Source of the DNA: Cellulosimicrobium cellulans
GTDB taxonomy: Bacteria > Actinomycetota > Actinomycetes > Actinomycetales > Cellulomonadaceae
Assembly: GCF_016921195.1 (NCBI RefSeq)
Contig: NZ_JAFGYF010000008.1
Location: 1 to 64,000 of the forward strand
Direction of reading: 5' to 3'
DNA length: 64,000 bases
Under the pieces are notes generated by a model. That model did not search any database. It was not told the DNA's origin and saw nothing but the letters and a program-made list of their open reading frames with translations. The first letter of the stretch is position 1; each line of letters begins with the position of its first letter. A program made the translations under genes and the position numbers. Below, piece after piece: positions 48,564-58,500 of this stretch.

Positions 48564-49604
48564 ATGCGTACCTCGAAGGGTCTGCGCAGCACGGGACGGG
48601 CGGTGCTCGTCGGAGCGCTCTCCGCGGTCGCCGCGCTCCTGACCGTCCCCGTCGTCGCGACGACCGCGAGCGCTGCCACCACCGACCCCGAGACGTACGT
48701 CCCGGAGATCACCGTGGCCTCGCCGGTGTGCGACGGCGACGTGCCCTACCTCGACTACGTCTTCGAGCTCCCCGAGAACTACGAGAACGACGAGACGAAC
48801 CCGCTCACGATCACCTGGGTCAACCCGGACGGCGAGGACGTCGTCCAGTCCGGCCTGCCGCTCTCGGGCCGCGTCCTTTGGCCGGGCGCCGAGGTCGACG
48901 GCGCGGGCAACCCCGTCGACTGGCCCGGCTGGAGCCTCGTGGACGGCGAGTGGGTCGTCGGCGACGAGTTCGACTGGGTCCGCGCGGGCGTGACGGTGGT
49001 CTTCGAGGTCAACCCGACGGCCGAGACCGTCGTGGCCTACCCGCCGTCGACGCCGGAGTGCGCGACGAACCCGCCCGGCACCCCGGAGCCGACGATCAAG
49101 GTCGACGTGCTCACGCCCGTGTGCGTCGAGGGCGTGTCCTACCTCGACTACGGGGTCTCGGTCACCGGCACGCCGAACACGACGGCGACCCTCACGTGGC
49201 ACAACCCCGACGGCGAGGACGAGGTGATGGCCGACCTCCCCCTCAGCGGACGGGTGCTGTGGCCCGGCGCGTATCCCGAGCGCTTCGTCGACCTGCCGGC
49301 CGACGAGGGCTGGGAGCTCGTGAACAACATGTGGATCAACACCGCGACCCACGGCTGGGCCACGGGCACCGTGGACGTGACGTTCGCCGTGAACCCCGAG
49401 GTGACCGTCCCGGTGACCTATCCGCAGGACACGAGCAACTGCTTCCCGGGCGTGACGCCGGTCGACAACCCCGTCGCCGGGAGCCAGAACCCGACGCTCG
49501 CGGAGACCGGCGCGACGGTCGGCCTGTACGCGGCGATCGCGGCCGGGCTCGCCGTGGTCGGCGCGGCGATCGTCCTGCTGACGCGCCGGACCCGCAAGGG
49601 CTGA
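48564..49604 (+). CDS. LAETG-anchored surface protein with two tandem domains
   Basis: 346 residues. Signal peptide MRTSKGLRSTGRAVLVGALS, then AVAALLTVPVVATTASA. Two related domains of about 125 residues follow. Each begins with a V-C-x(2)-G-x(2)-YLDY motif (SPVCDGDVPYLDYVF and TPVCVEGVSYLDYGV), contains WVNPDGED or WHNPDGED, then LPLSGRVLWPGA, and ends with a Y-P-x(4)-C motif. The C-terminus has the sorting signal LAETG, a membrane helix (VGLYAAIAAGLAVVGAAIVL) and RRTRKG. LAxTG signals are used by class E sortases in actinobacteria. Domain function is unknown. A strong terminator follows. Confidence 0.88.
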   Translation: MRTSKGLRSTGRAVLVGALSAVAALLTVPVVATTASAATTDPETYVPEITVASPVCDGDVPYLDYVFELPENYENDETNPLTITWVNPDGEDVVQSGLPLSGRVLWPGAEVDGAGNPVDWPGWSLVDGEWVVGDEFDWVRAGVTVVFEVNPTAETVVAYPPSTPECATNPPGTPEPTIKVDVLTPVCVEGVSYLDYGVSVTGTPNTTATLTWHNPDGEDEVMADLPLSGRVLWPGAYPERFVDLPADEGWELVNNMWINTATHGWATGTVDVTFAVNPEVTVPVTYPQDTSNCFPGVTPVDNPVAGSQNPTLAETGATVGLYAAIAAGLAVVGAAIVLLTRRTRKG

Positions 49605-49622
49605 CCGGGCACCGCACGCACG

Positions 49623-49660
49623 ACGAAGGCCTCGCACCCGCCAGGGTGCGAGGCCTTCGT
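49623..49660 (+). terminator. strong hairpin terminator after the LAETG gene
   Basis: A perfect 17-bp stem (ACGAAGGCCTCGCACCC at 49623-49639, complement at 49644-49660) with a GCCA loop, 19 bp after the stop. It can act on both strands, because the next gene is on the minus strand and ends at 49704. Confidence 0.88.
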
Positions 49661-49703
49661 GCGTCGCCGGTCGCGACGAGACGACCCGTCGGGGGCGGGT
49701 CCG

Positions 49704-50330
49704 TCAGGCGGCCGCCCAGGCGCCGGCCGCCAGGCGCGACTCCAGGCCCTCGAAGGCCCAGCGGTCGACGACGAGCACCGCGCCGCCCGGAGCGTCCGGG
49801 ACGTACCACTGGAGCTGCTCGACGGTGCGCACCTCGGCCCCGGAGGGGTCGACGCACGAGAGCGTCCAGCGCGCGAGCGTGGCGGCCGTCCCCGCGACCT
49901 CGACGTCCGACTCGACCGCCTCCCCCACCGCGCGGGCCGCGAGCTGGTCGGTGCCCGGGCAGGTCGCGCCGTCGGGCACGTGGGCGGCGGCGGGGTCGAC
50001 GCCGTCGAGGCCCGCGCCGGTGAGGATCTCGAAGGCGGGGCAGACCGCGTCCTCGGGGCACCCGCCCGAGCGGACCTGCGTGACGCCGTCGGCGGGCTGG
50101 AGCACGGACCAGTACTCGGCGGCCGGGAGCTGGAGGGGGCCGACCGGGACCTTGCTCTCGTCGGCGTGGGCGCCGTGCGCGCCGTGGTCCTCGGCCGTCG
50201 CCGGGCCCGAGCCTCCGTCGGCGGTCGCGTCGGGCTCGGAGCCCCCCGAGCAGCCGGCGAGGAGCAGTCCGCCGAGCGCGACGGCCGCGAGGGAGAGGGA
50301 GAGACGGGTCGTTCGATGCTGCACGTGCAC
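49704..50330 (-). CDS. putative lipoprotein of unknown function
   Basis: 208 residues. Signal sequence with lipobox LLLAGCSGGS (cysteine at about 27) after LSLSLAAVALGG. A Ser/Gly/His-rich linker (DHGAHGAHADES) follows, then a globular part with GGCPEDAVCPAFEILTGAGL and ATCPGTDQLAARAVGEAVES, four cysteines and a C-terminal LVVDRWAFEGLESRLAAG. No domain is recognised. It lies downstream of two chitinase genes on the same strand, 198 bp after the first, with a terminator hairpin between, so it is probably a separate transcript. Confidence 0.75.
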   Translation of the reverse strand: MHVQHRTTRLSLSLAAVALGGLLLAGCSGGSEPDATADGGSGPATAEDHGAHGAHADESKVPVGPLQLPAAEYWSVLQPADGVTQVRSGGCPEDAVCPAFEILTGAGLDGVDPAAAHVPDGATCPGTDQLAARAVGEAVESDVEVAGTAATLARWTLSCVDPSGAEVRTVEQLQWYVPDAPGGAVLVVDRWAFEGLESRLAAGAWAAA

Positions 50331-50455
50331 GTTTGGTCGCCTTTCACGGTCGGAGGTCCCCGCAGCCCACTGGGGAGAGCTGCGGAGACCTCGTCGGTCT
50401 TGTCACGCTAGCGAGCGCGACCACGGGTCGAGATGCGTGAGACCCACACGATGGC

Positions 50456-50491
50456 GGCTCGCGGGTACGGGATTCCCCGTACCCGCGAGCC
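50456..50491 (-). terminator. hairpin terminator after the first chitinase gene
   Basis: GGCTCGCGGGTACGGG (50456-50471), ATTC loop, CCCGTACCCGCGAGCC (50476-50491): a perfect 16-bp stem 38 bp after the chitinase stop at 50529. Confidence 0.85.
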
Positions 50492-50528
50492 GTCGCGGCG
50501 GGACCTCGTCAGGGACGCTGGCGGCGCG

Positions 50529-53153
50529 TCAGCACGCGCCGCCGTCGGCCCACGGACCCCACGCCGAGGCGCCGGGGGTGTCGTTCTGGGTCCAGTAGCG
50601 CGCCGTCCACACGTGACCGCCGTGGCTCACGACCGCGCCGCCGGTGTAGACCGTGCCCGCGACCCAGGCCGCGGCGGCGCACTCGCCCGTGCCGGTGCCG
50701 GGGCCGCCCGGACCCCCGCCGCTCCCGGAGCCCGGGAGGTCGACGACGGTGACGCCGCGCGGGTGGTCGTACGTCGTGGCGTAGTCCACGCCGTCGACCG
50801 TGACGATCACGTTGGAGAACTGGGCGGCCGGCATCGACCACTTGAGCTGGTTCGTGATCGAGCCGCCCGCCGGGATGCCCCCCGTCGGGACCGTGAACTG
50901 CACGGTGTGGAAGTCGCCGTCGAGGCCGCCGACGTTGTCCCCCGTGTGGCCCTTCGCGGTGACCGTGGTCTTGAAGCCGCTCCAGTCGCTCATCTCGCCC
51001 GGGTCGGTCGTGCCGTACTGGAACGAGATCGTCGCGCCCGCCGGGATGTCCTTCGCGCCGTTGTTGGCGAAGACGACCTTGGGCGAGATCGGGTAGTTGT
51101 TGTCGCCGAGCGCGAACTCCGTGTACCGGATGTCGACGTCGAGCGCCTGCGTCGGCATCGTCCGGTCGGCGTTCGCCTTCGACGCGCCGTACGGCGTCGT
51201 GGCCGAGAGCTTGCTGTGCATGAGGTCGACGAGCGTGCTGCCGATCTCGTACTGGCCCTTCGCCTGGTCGTAGCCGAAGTCGCCCGCGAGCTCCCAGATC
51301 ATCAGGCCGCCGAGGCCGGTGTTCGCGACGTAGTCCGCCTTGGCCGCGATCGCCTCGGTCGAGTCACCGGAGAGGAACGTCTTCGTCTGCGCGTTCCACC
51401 ACCACTCGTTCTTCGTGACCGGGTCGAAGTGGCGCTCGTAGGTGCCCTGGATCGTGTCCGTGACGCCGTACGCGGAGACGTAGTCGCCCGTCACGCCCTT
51501 CTCGAGGTTGAGCACGTGCCACATCGGGTTGACGCCGGCCGGGACCGCGTTGCCCTGCGGGTCGCTGTCGTACCAGAGGTTGTCGATGCCCTCCGCGCCG
51601 TAGCCGCACTTGTTGTTCGTGCCCGCCGGGCAGAGGAACCCGGCCGGCGCCTTCGCGGTGCCGCCCATGCCGTACGTGCCGCCCTGGACGCCCTGGAAGC
51701 CGCGCGTGTAGAACGGCACGCCCAGGTTGATGCGGCCGGCCTGCATGGCGCCGCGGAAGTAGTGCGAGGCCCAGTCGCCGTTGAGGTAGCCGATGCCCTT
51801 GTACGCGCTGTACACGCCGCCGGCCGCGAGCTCGGGGTCCTTGCCGTCGTCGAACAGGGCGCCGTTGCCGCCCACGTACTCGTTCCAGGCGCCGTGCAGG
51901 TCGTACGTCATCATGTTCACGTAGTCCGTGTACTGCGTGACCTGGTAGACCTCCATGCCGCGCAGCAGCCAGCCTGACGACGGCGTCGCGGTCGTCAGCA
52001 TGTAGTACTCGCCGTCCTGCGCGCCCGCCGCGTCGAGCTTCTCGCGCAGGGTCTTCATGAGGTTCACGTAGCCCTGGAAGAGCTGCCCGCGGCGCTTGTC
52101 GGAGATCTGGAAGTCGTCCGGGTTGCCAGCCTGGTTGTTGGACGTCGGGTACTCGTAGTCGATGTCGATGCCGTCGAACCCGTACTGGCGGACGAAGTCG
52201 ACGACCGAGTCCGCGAAGGTGTCGATGCGCGCCTGCGACTCCGTCATCGTGTAGAAGCCGCCGGACGCGACGCGCTTCCCGCTCGCGTCGAAGTAGCCGC
52301 CCGTCTCGGCCCAGCCGCCCACGGCCGGGATGACCTTGACGCCCGGGTGGGCCTTCTTGTACTTCGCCAGCAGGTTGAAGTGGCCCGTGTAGTCGAGCGC
52401 CGGGTCCATCTCCGCGCCCGCGACGCCCGGCCACGTCATGTCCGTCGCCGCGTTGCCGGCCGCGCCCGCGTTCACGGAGACCTTGTCGTTGCCGTCGATA
52501 TGCGCGAACGCGTAGTTGATGTGGGAGAGCTTGTCCCAGGGGATGTCGCTCGCGAGGTAACGCGGCTGGCCGTTCGTGCCGGTCCGCCAGCTCGAGAAGT
52601 AGCCGATGACGCGGCGGTCGAGCCCGTTCGGCAGCTTCTCCCGACCGTCCTCGTCGTACACGTCGCAGTAGGGCGTCCTGACGCCCGGCGTCTGCGCCAT
52701 GCCGTCAGGACGGCACTTCTCGTCCGGGTTCGCGGCGGGGTCGGTCGTCGGCTCCGTCGTGGGGTCGGTGGTCGGGTCCGTCGTCGGGTCGGTCGTCGGG
52801 TCCGTGGTCGGGTCCGTCGTCGGCTCCTCGGCCGGGGTGTCGCCGCACGCGCCGAGCGACTCCCAGGGGCCGTACGCCTCCGCGCCCGGGACGTTGTTCT
52901 GCGTCCACCACTTCGCCCGGTAGTTCTGGCCGCCGTACGAGACGGTCGCGCCGCCCACGTAGGCGGGGGTCGCGGACCAGGGGTCCGCGCACGCCGTGGC
53001 CGTGGCGGCGGCGAGGGGGGTCGTGGCCTGCGCGGCCGCGGCACCGGCGAGGCCGGTGGCCAGCACGGCGAGCGTCGTGAGGGCCGCGACGACCTGTGGC
53101 CGGCGTCCGGGAGCGCGGGGGGCGCGCGCCCGAGGGGTCAGGGACAACCGCAT
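50529..53153 (-). CDS. secreted GH18 chitinase with N- and C-terminal CBM5/12 modules
   Basis: 874 residues from ATG 53153. Signal peptide RPQVVAALTTLAVLATGLAG, ending near AAAAQA. A CBM5/12 module (about 55-100: PAYVGGATVSYGGQNYRAKW, WTQNNVPGAEAYGPWESLGAC) comes next, then a (TTDP)n linker. The GH18 barrel (about 180-640) has the catalytic FDGIDIDYEYP (E as proton donor, about 330); its long insertion and GMEVYQVTQYTDYVNMMTYD are of Serratia ChiA type. A beta-sandwich (about 680-800) and a second CBM5/12 (YTGGAVVSHGGHVWTARYWT) close the protein. It hydrolyses chitin outside the cell. It follows the second chitinase gene on the same strand, 288 bp away. Confidence 0.95.
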   Translation of the reverse strand: MRLSLTPRARAPRAPGRRPQVVAALTTLAVLATGLAGAAAAQATTPLAAATATACADPWSATPAYVGGATVSYGGQNYRAKWWTQNNVPGAEAYGPWESLGACGDTPAEEPTTDPTTDPTTDPTTDPTTDPTTEPTTDPAANPDEKCRPDGMAQTPGVRTPYCDVYDEDGREKLPNGLDRRVIGYFSSWRTGTNGQPRYLASDIPWDKLSHINYAFAHIDGNDKVSVNAGAAGNAATDMTWPGVAGAEMDPALDYTGHFNLLAKYKKAHPGVKVIPAVGGWAETGGYFDASGKRVASGGFYTMTESQARIDTFADSVVDFVRQYGFDGIDIDYEYPTSNNQAGNPDDFQISDKRRGQLFQGYVNLMKTLREKLDAAGAQDGEYYMLTTATPSSGWLLRGMEVYQVTQYTDYVNMMTYDLHGAWNEYVGGNGALFDDGKDPELAAGGVYSAYKGIGYLNGDWASHYFRGAMQAGRINLGVPFYTRGFQGVQGGTYGMGGTAKAPAGFLCPAGTNNKCGYGAEGIDNLWYDSDPQGNAVPAGVNPMWHVLNLEKGVTGDYVSAYGVTDTIQGTYERHFDPVTKNEWWWNAQTKTFLSGDSTEAIAAKADYVANTGLGGLMIWELAGDFGYDQAKGQYEIGSTLVDLMHSKLSATTPYGASKANADRTMPTQALDVDIRYTEFALGDNNYPISPKVVFANNGAKDIPAGATISFQYGTTDPGEMSDWSGFKTTVTAKGHTGDNVGGLDGDFHTVQFTVPTGGIPAGGSITNQLKWSMPAAQFSNVIVTVDGVDYATTYDHPRGVTVVDLPGSGSGGGPGGPGTGTGECAAAAWVAGTVYTGGAVVSHGGHVWTARYWTQNDTPGASAWGPWADGGAC

Positions 53154-53441
53154 GGGGTACCTCGATCTGCTGGGTTGGTGCGCACGACGCCGGACGGCGT
53201 CGCGTCGGGCACGGTCGCCGGGGGGGAGGGCGACCGACGGGTGAAGGGTTGCTGAGGGGTGCCGAGCGGGACCCGTCACGACGGCGGTCGACGACGGAGG
53301 CGTTCGGTGACGCGGCGAGGGGAGGGTGCACGGGCGGGTGCACGGGACTCGTCACCGCACCCGCCGTCGACCACGTCGTGGACGGGGCCCCGCTCGGCGG
53401 CGCCGGTCGCTCGTGGCGACCGGCGCCGTCAGGGGTGGGCG

Positions 53442-55331
53442 TCAGCAGGCGCCCAGCGACTCCCAGGGGCCGTACTGCTCCGCGCCCGGGACGTTGTTCT
53501 GCGTCCACCACTTCGCGCGGTAGGTCTGGCCCTGGTAGGAGACCGTCGCGCCGCCGGTGTAGACCGCGCTCGACGACCACGCGGGCGCCGTGCACGTGCC
53601 CGGGTCGGTCGGGTCCGTGGGGTCGGTCGGGTCCGTGGGGTCGGTCGGGTCCGTCGCGCCGCACGTGCCGGTCGCCTCCCACGGGCCGCCCGCGCTCGGG
53701 CGGTCACCCTGGGTCCACCACTTCGCGCGGTAGTTCTTCCCCTCGAACGACACCGTCGCACCGCCCGTGTACACCGCGCTCGACGACCACGGGGCCAGGC
53801 ACTCCGTCGGGTCGGTCGGGTCGGTCGGGTCCGTGGGATCGGTCGGGTCCGTGGGATCGGTCGGGTCGGTCGAGCCGTCCGTGCCGTCGACCGGGCCGGT
53901 CGGGAGCGCACGGACCTTGTCCGTGAAGCCCGCGAGCAGCGTGCCGTCGTGGTTGCCGGAGAGGTCCCACCACATGCCGCCGCCGAGGTTCAGTCGGTCG
54001 ATGTACTCCGCCTTGGCGGCGACGGACCGCGCGTTGTCGTAGCCCCACCACTGGTCGCCGTCGTAGCGCCAGGCCGAGACCGTGGCCGGGTCGTAGTAGT
54101 CCTGGCCGCGCGTGCGCAGCTTGTCGTAGTCCTCGTTGCCCGCCTCCCAGGTGCCGGGGGCGGCTCCCGTCGCCGCCGACCACGGGGCCGAGGACGTGAC
54201 GCCCTTCCAGCCGCGGCCGTACATGGCCATGCCGAGGCCGAGCTGGCTCGGGTCGACGCCGCCGCGCAGGTACGCCTGGACGGCCTTGTCGGCGCTGAAC
54301 TGCCGGTTCGCCGGCCGGGGGTCGGCGGGGTCGTCGTACAGGTTGCCCTGGGGGCCGGCGAGCGCGGGGTCCCACGCGCCGTGCAGGTCGTAGCCCTGGA
54401 CGTTGCCGTAGTCGAGGTACTCGAAGATCGCCGGGTCGTTCCAGCCGCCGGCGGCGATGTCGTCGGGGTTCGCGGGGAGGAACGCCGAGAGCAGGTAGTG
54501 CTTGCCCGTCTGCGCGCCGTACGCGTCGAGCTGCTTGCGGAACTCGGCGAGCAAGAGCTTGAAGTTCGCGCGGTCGTTCACCGTGTCGACGTGGTTGCCC
54601 ACCTCGCCGTTGTTCGAGCCGGGCCACTCCCAGTCGATGTCGATCCCGTCGAACACCCCGGCGGCCGCCCCGGGCCCGCCGCGGCCGTCGATCACGGGCA
54701 GGTTGCCCTTGATGTAGAGGTCGATGCACGACGACACGAACTTCTCGCGCGACGCCTGCGTCGCCGCAGCCTTCGAGAAGTTCTTGGACCAGGTCCAGCC
54801 GCCGATGGAGATGAGGGCGCGCAGGTGGGGGTTCTTCGCCTTGAGCTGCTTGAGCTGGTTGAACGAGCCGGCGAGCGGCTGGTCCCACGTGTCGGCCACG
54901 CCGGTCACGGAGCTCGCCGCGGTGTAGCCCATGCCGAAGTCCGCCCACGCGTCACCGGCGCCGTCGGAGCCGTTCGGCCCGGCGCCCTGCGCCTTGTTCG
55001 CGATGAAGCACGTGAGGTTCTGGTGGTGGATGTTGCCGAACGAGTAGTTGATGTGCGTGAGGTCCTGCGCCGCGCCGGAGTCCTGGACCTTCTTGAGCTG
55101 GAAGTCGCGGCCGTACACGCCCCACTGCGTGAAGTAGCCGACGTTGCGGTAGCCGTTCACGTCGCTGTCGCCCGGGTGGGAGACCGCGGCCGGGGCGACC
55201 TCGGCGGCCTGGGCCGGCGCGACTCCCGCGAGGAGCCCGCCGACGAGCGCCGCTGCGGTCGTGAGCGCCGCGACGCGCGTGCCGCGACGGCGCCCCTCGC
55301 GGGGTCGTCTGGTGAAGAGGGACACGTCCAT
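53442..55331 (-). CDS. secreted GH18 chitinase with two C-terminal CBM5/12 modules
   Basis: 629 residues from ATG 55331 behind AGGACCC. Signal peptide AALTTAAALVGGLLAGVAPA, ending AQA. The GH18 barrel (about 55-460) carries VFDGIDIDWEWPGSNNG with the DxxDxDxE catalytic motif (E about 231), ALISIGGWTWSKNFSKAAA (SxGG) and GMWWDLSGNHDGTLLAGFTD at the last strand. A (DPT)n linker and two CBM5/12 modules (SSAVYTGGATVSFEGKNYRA and SSAVYTGGATVSYQGQTYRA) follow, joined by a second DPT linker. It complements the other chitinase. Its promoter region carries a palindrome, and a large LuxR regulator gene lies just upstream. Confidence 0.95.
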   Translation of the reverse strand: MDVSLFTRRPREGRRRGTRVAALTTAAALVGGLLAGVAPAQAAEVAPAAVSHPGDSDVNGYRNVGYFTQWGVYGRDFQLKKVQDSGAAQDLTHINYSFGNIHHQNLTCFIANKAQGAGPNGSDGAGDAWADFGMGYTAASSVTGVADTWDQPLAGSFNQLKQLKAKNPHLRALISIGGWTWSKNFSKAAATQASREKFVSSCIDLYIKGNLPVIDGRGGPGAAAGVFDGIDIDWEWPGSNNGEVGNHVDTVNDRANFKLLLAEFRKQLDAYGAQTGKHYLLSAFLPANPDDIAAGGWNDPAIFEYLDYGNVQGYDLHGAWDPALAGPQGNLYDDPADPRPANRQFSADKAVQAYLRGGVDPSQLGLGMAMYGRGWKGVTSSAPWSAATGAAPGTWEAGNEDYDKLRTRGQDYYDPATVSAWRYDGDQWWGYDNARSVAAKAEYIDRLNLGGGMWWDLSGNHDGTLLAGFTDKVRALPTGPVDGTDGSTDPTDPTDPTDPTDPTDPTDPTECLAPWSSSAVYTGGATVSFEGKNYRAKWWTQGDRPSAGGPWEATGTCGATDPTDPTDPTDPTDPTDPGTCTAPAWSSSAVYTGGATVSYQGQTYRAKWWTQNNVPGAEQYGPWESLGAC

Positions 55332-55429
55332 GGGTCCTGCCTCGTTGCTCGTGCGGTGGGCCGCGTCGCCGTCCTCCGGAGTCGCCGTCGCCCTCGGGTC
55401 CCCTCGAACGTAATGACGGGGGCACGCGA

Positions 55430-55467
55430 GCGTTATCCGCGCTTCCCACAATGTTCGTACTGCGAAC
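55430..55467 (-). promoter_or_regulatory. chitinase promoter with palindromic site over a weak -35
   Basis: Minus-strand -10-like TAACGC (55435 to 55430). At 17-bp spacing the -35 position reads only ACGAAC, but it is covered by GTTCG-TACTG-CGAAC (55453-55467), a 5-bp-arm palindrome. A weak -35 overlapped by a dyad is typical of activator-dependent promoters; the adjacent LuxR regulator is the obvious candidate. I saw no DasR-like (dre) site. Confidence 0.45.
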
Positions 55468-55584
55468 TTACGCGCCCGATAAGGGAAACCACCTAGGACA
55501 GACACCCTCGGACCGGGACAAGAGGGACAAGACGACGGCGAGGAAGGCGACGCCTCCGTGCCCGACCGGCGTCCGGGACTCCCC

Positions 55585-58500
55585 TCAGCGCCCCACGCGG
55601 TGCGCGAGCACGGTCAGCTCGACGCGCGACCGCACCCCGAGCTTGCGGAACACCCGGCCGAGGTGCACCTCCACCGTGCGCACCGAGAGGTAGAGCTGGT
55701 CCGCGGCCTCCCGGTTGGACGCACCCTGGACGACGAGCAGCGCGACGTCGAGCTCGCGCTCGGTGAGCTCGTCGGACCACCGCCCCCGGAGCTCGGCGAG
55801 CGCCTCGTCCGACACGTCGCTCTCCCGCACCGCGAGCCGGCACGCGTCCGGCGGCGCGGGACGGGTCGGGACCGCCGGCTCGGCCCCCGGCCGGGCGCCG
55901 CCGAGGGCTCCGGGCAGCGGCGCGTGCAGTCCCGCCGCGCGCGCCGCGGCGGCCCACGACCCGGGCGGCGCCCCGCCGGACGCCGTGCCGAGCCCGATGG
56001 CGGGCGCGGCGCCGAGCCGGACCGCCGACGCCGGGGCACCGGGCGTCGCGTCGTCCGCCACCGGCCCGCCGAGCAGCCGGACGACGTCCGCGTGCTCGTC
56101 CCGCGCGATCGTCGTCCAGGCGTCCGCACCCGCGTCGTCGAACAGCTCGATCGCGGACAGGAAGAGGCCGTGCGCGCGCTGGAGCTCCCCCGCACGCACG
56201 AGGGCGCGCGCCGCGCAGAGGTCGGTCCGCGCGTGCTCGTACGGCGAGGCCGTCGTCCGGTTCACGCGCGTCGCACGCTCGAGCGGCGCCGCGAGGTCCT
56301 CTGGCGTGGCCAGCGAGACCTCCGCCCGGACGAGCGTCGCCGACCGCAGCGACGGCGGCAGCTCCTTCGCGTCCACCTTCCGTCGGGCCAGCGCACGCTG
56401 CGCCGCGTCGTGGCGGCCCGCGACGACCCACGCCTCGACGTCGTCCAGCCCGGGCAGCGGGAGCATGCGTGCGCTGTCGGGACGCTCGCGCTCCGCCGCG
56501 AGCTCCAGCAGCGTGGCGGCCTGGGTCACGTGGTGCGCGAACGCCGCGCCCATCGCCCGGTCCACGAGGAGCCCGAGCCGCACCGGGCGGGACGTCGGGC
56601 TCGCGCACGTCTCCTCGAGCGCCGTCGCGACCGGGCCGACGACGCCCCGGGTCATCATGTCGAGGCGACGGGCGGCCGCGACCCCCAGACCGGCGAACGG
56701 CAGCCCGACCGGGAGGCGGAACGCCGCCTCGGCGAGCTCGTCGGCGGCACGCGTGAGCGTCCCGCGCCAGAGGTGCACGAGCGTCTGGGCGAGGCGCACG
56801 TGCGCCTCGGCCAGCGGGGTCAGCGCGGTGTCCGGGCCGTCGAACCAGCGACCGCCGTCGCGGACCGGGGCGAGCGACGCGACGACGCTCGCGAGCGTCT
56901 GGGCCGCGTCCTCGAGCCGGTCGTCGGCCGCGAGGGCGAGGGCTCGACCGACCTGCACCGACGCCTCGTGGTCCGGCCCGAGGTCCACGTCGGGGACGGC
57001 CGCGCGCTCGCCCACGCCGAACACCGCGGCCCAGGACCGCGCGAGCGCGAGCCTGGCGGCCGTCTCGTCGTCGTCGCACCACGACGCGAGGAACGTCGCC
57101 GTGTCGAGGAGCTGGGACGTGCTCACGCCGTCGCCCCGCTCGGCGTGCAGCCGTGCCGCGTCGAGCACCCCCGACACGACCCCCGCCACGGCGTCCGGCG
57201 CCAGGCCGTCGGGCTGCCCGCCACGCAGGTAGGGCGACAGGACGTCGTCGGGGACCTGCCCCTCGGCGAGCGTCAGCGCGGCGACGAGCGGCCCGAGCGT
57301 CCGTGCGCGCAGCGCGTCGTCGCCGCTGCGCGACGCCTTGCGCAGCCAGTCCGCCGCGTCCTGCACGTGGCCCGACCGCAGCGCGGCGACGCCCGCGATC
57401 GCGAACGCTTCGGCGCGGTGCTCGGTCGCCGCCTGGCTCGCGGCCTCGCGCGCCACCTCGTGCGCCCAGACGACGTCCCCGCGGTCCAGGTGCCGACGCG
57501 CGATCCGCAGGAGCCCCGGGACGAGCGTCGGGTCGCCGACGAGCGTCGCGAGCGCCGAGTGCCACACCGCGACGTCCTCCTCGCCCGCCCGGCGGTGCGC
57601 CTCGGCGAGCGCGACGTGCGCCGCCGTCCGCTCGGCGAGCCGTGCGTCCGCGTGGACCAGGGACCGCATGCGCGGGTCGACGAACGCGAACCGACCGCCC
57701 ACGAGCGCGAGGTGCTCGGCGAGCGGGCCGTCGAGCACCTCGTCCATCGCGAGCCCCGTCGCCGACAGCAGCAGCTCCGTCCGGTCCACGACGGCGACGG
57801 CCGCGACCAGCAGCGCGTGCCGCTCCCCCTCGGTGAGGGCCGCGAGGCGGTCGGCGAAGAGGGAGCGCACGGCGGGAACCGCCGGCAACGGGTCCGGGAG
57901 GATCGACCCCCCGGAGAGCTGCTCCGGCGTGAGCAGCGCCGCCGTCTGCGTCAGCGCCGCGGCGTTGCCCCCGAGGAGCTGCGCGAGGCGGGCCGCGACA
58001 TGCGGGGCGACCGCGAGGCGGCGCTCGACGAGCAGCAGGTGCAGGGCGTCGGCCGGCGCGAGCGGCGGGACGGCGCGGAGCTCGAAGGGCCCGGAGGACG
58101 GGTCGAGCGCGCCCGCGGTCGCGGTCCCGAGGAGCACGACCGGCGCGTGGCGCTGCGCGACCAGGCTCGCCAGGACCGACCTGCTCAGGTCGTCCTGGAG
58201 GTGCAGGTCGTCGGCCACGAGCACGACCGTCGCGCCGTCGAACGACTCCACGAGGAGCTCGGCGAGCGCGACCGCCGCGACCTCGGGGAGGTACCCGAAG
58301 CCGGGGTCGACCGGCTCGAGGACGCGCGTGAGGCGCTCCGGGACGACACCGCCCGCGAGCTGCGACACCTGCGACACGAGCGACACGACCGCGGAGCCCG
58401 GCGCAGGCGCGCCCGCGGGCGGACGGCACCGCAGGATGAGCGTCGGGCGGGCGAACGTGTGCGACGCGACGGCCTCGCACACGAGCTCGAGCGTCGCGCT

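Noticed and set aside
52736-52825. Tandem DNA repeats in the chitinase genes as mobile elements
   Set aside because: They encode the (TTDP)n and (DPT)n linkers usual in secreted polysaccharidases.
55332-55584. DasR (dre) operator before the chitinase gene
   Set aside because: No ACTGGTCTAGACCAGT-like sequence was found; only the GTTCG-N5-CGAAC dyad is present.
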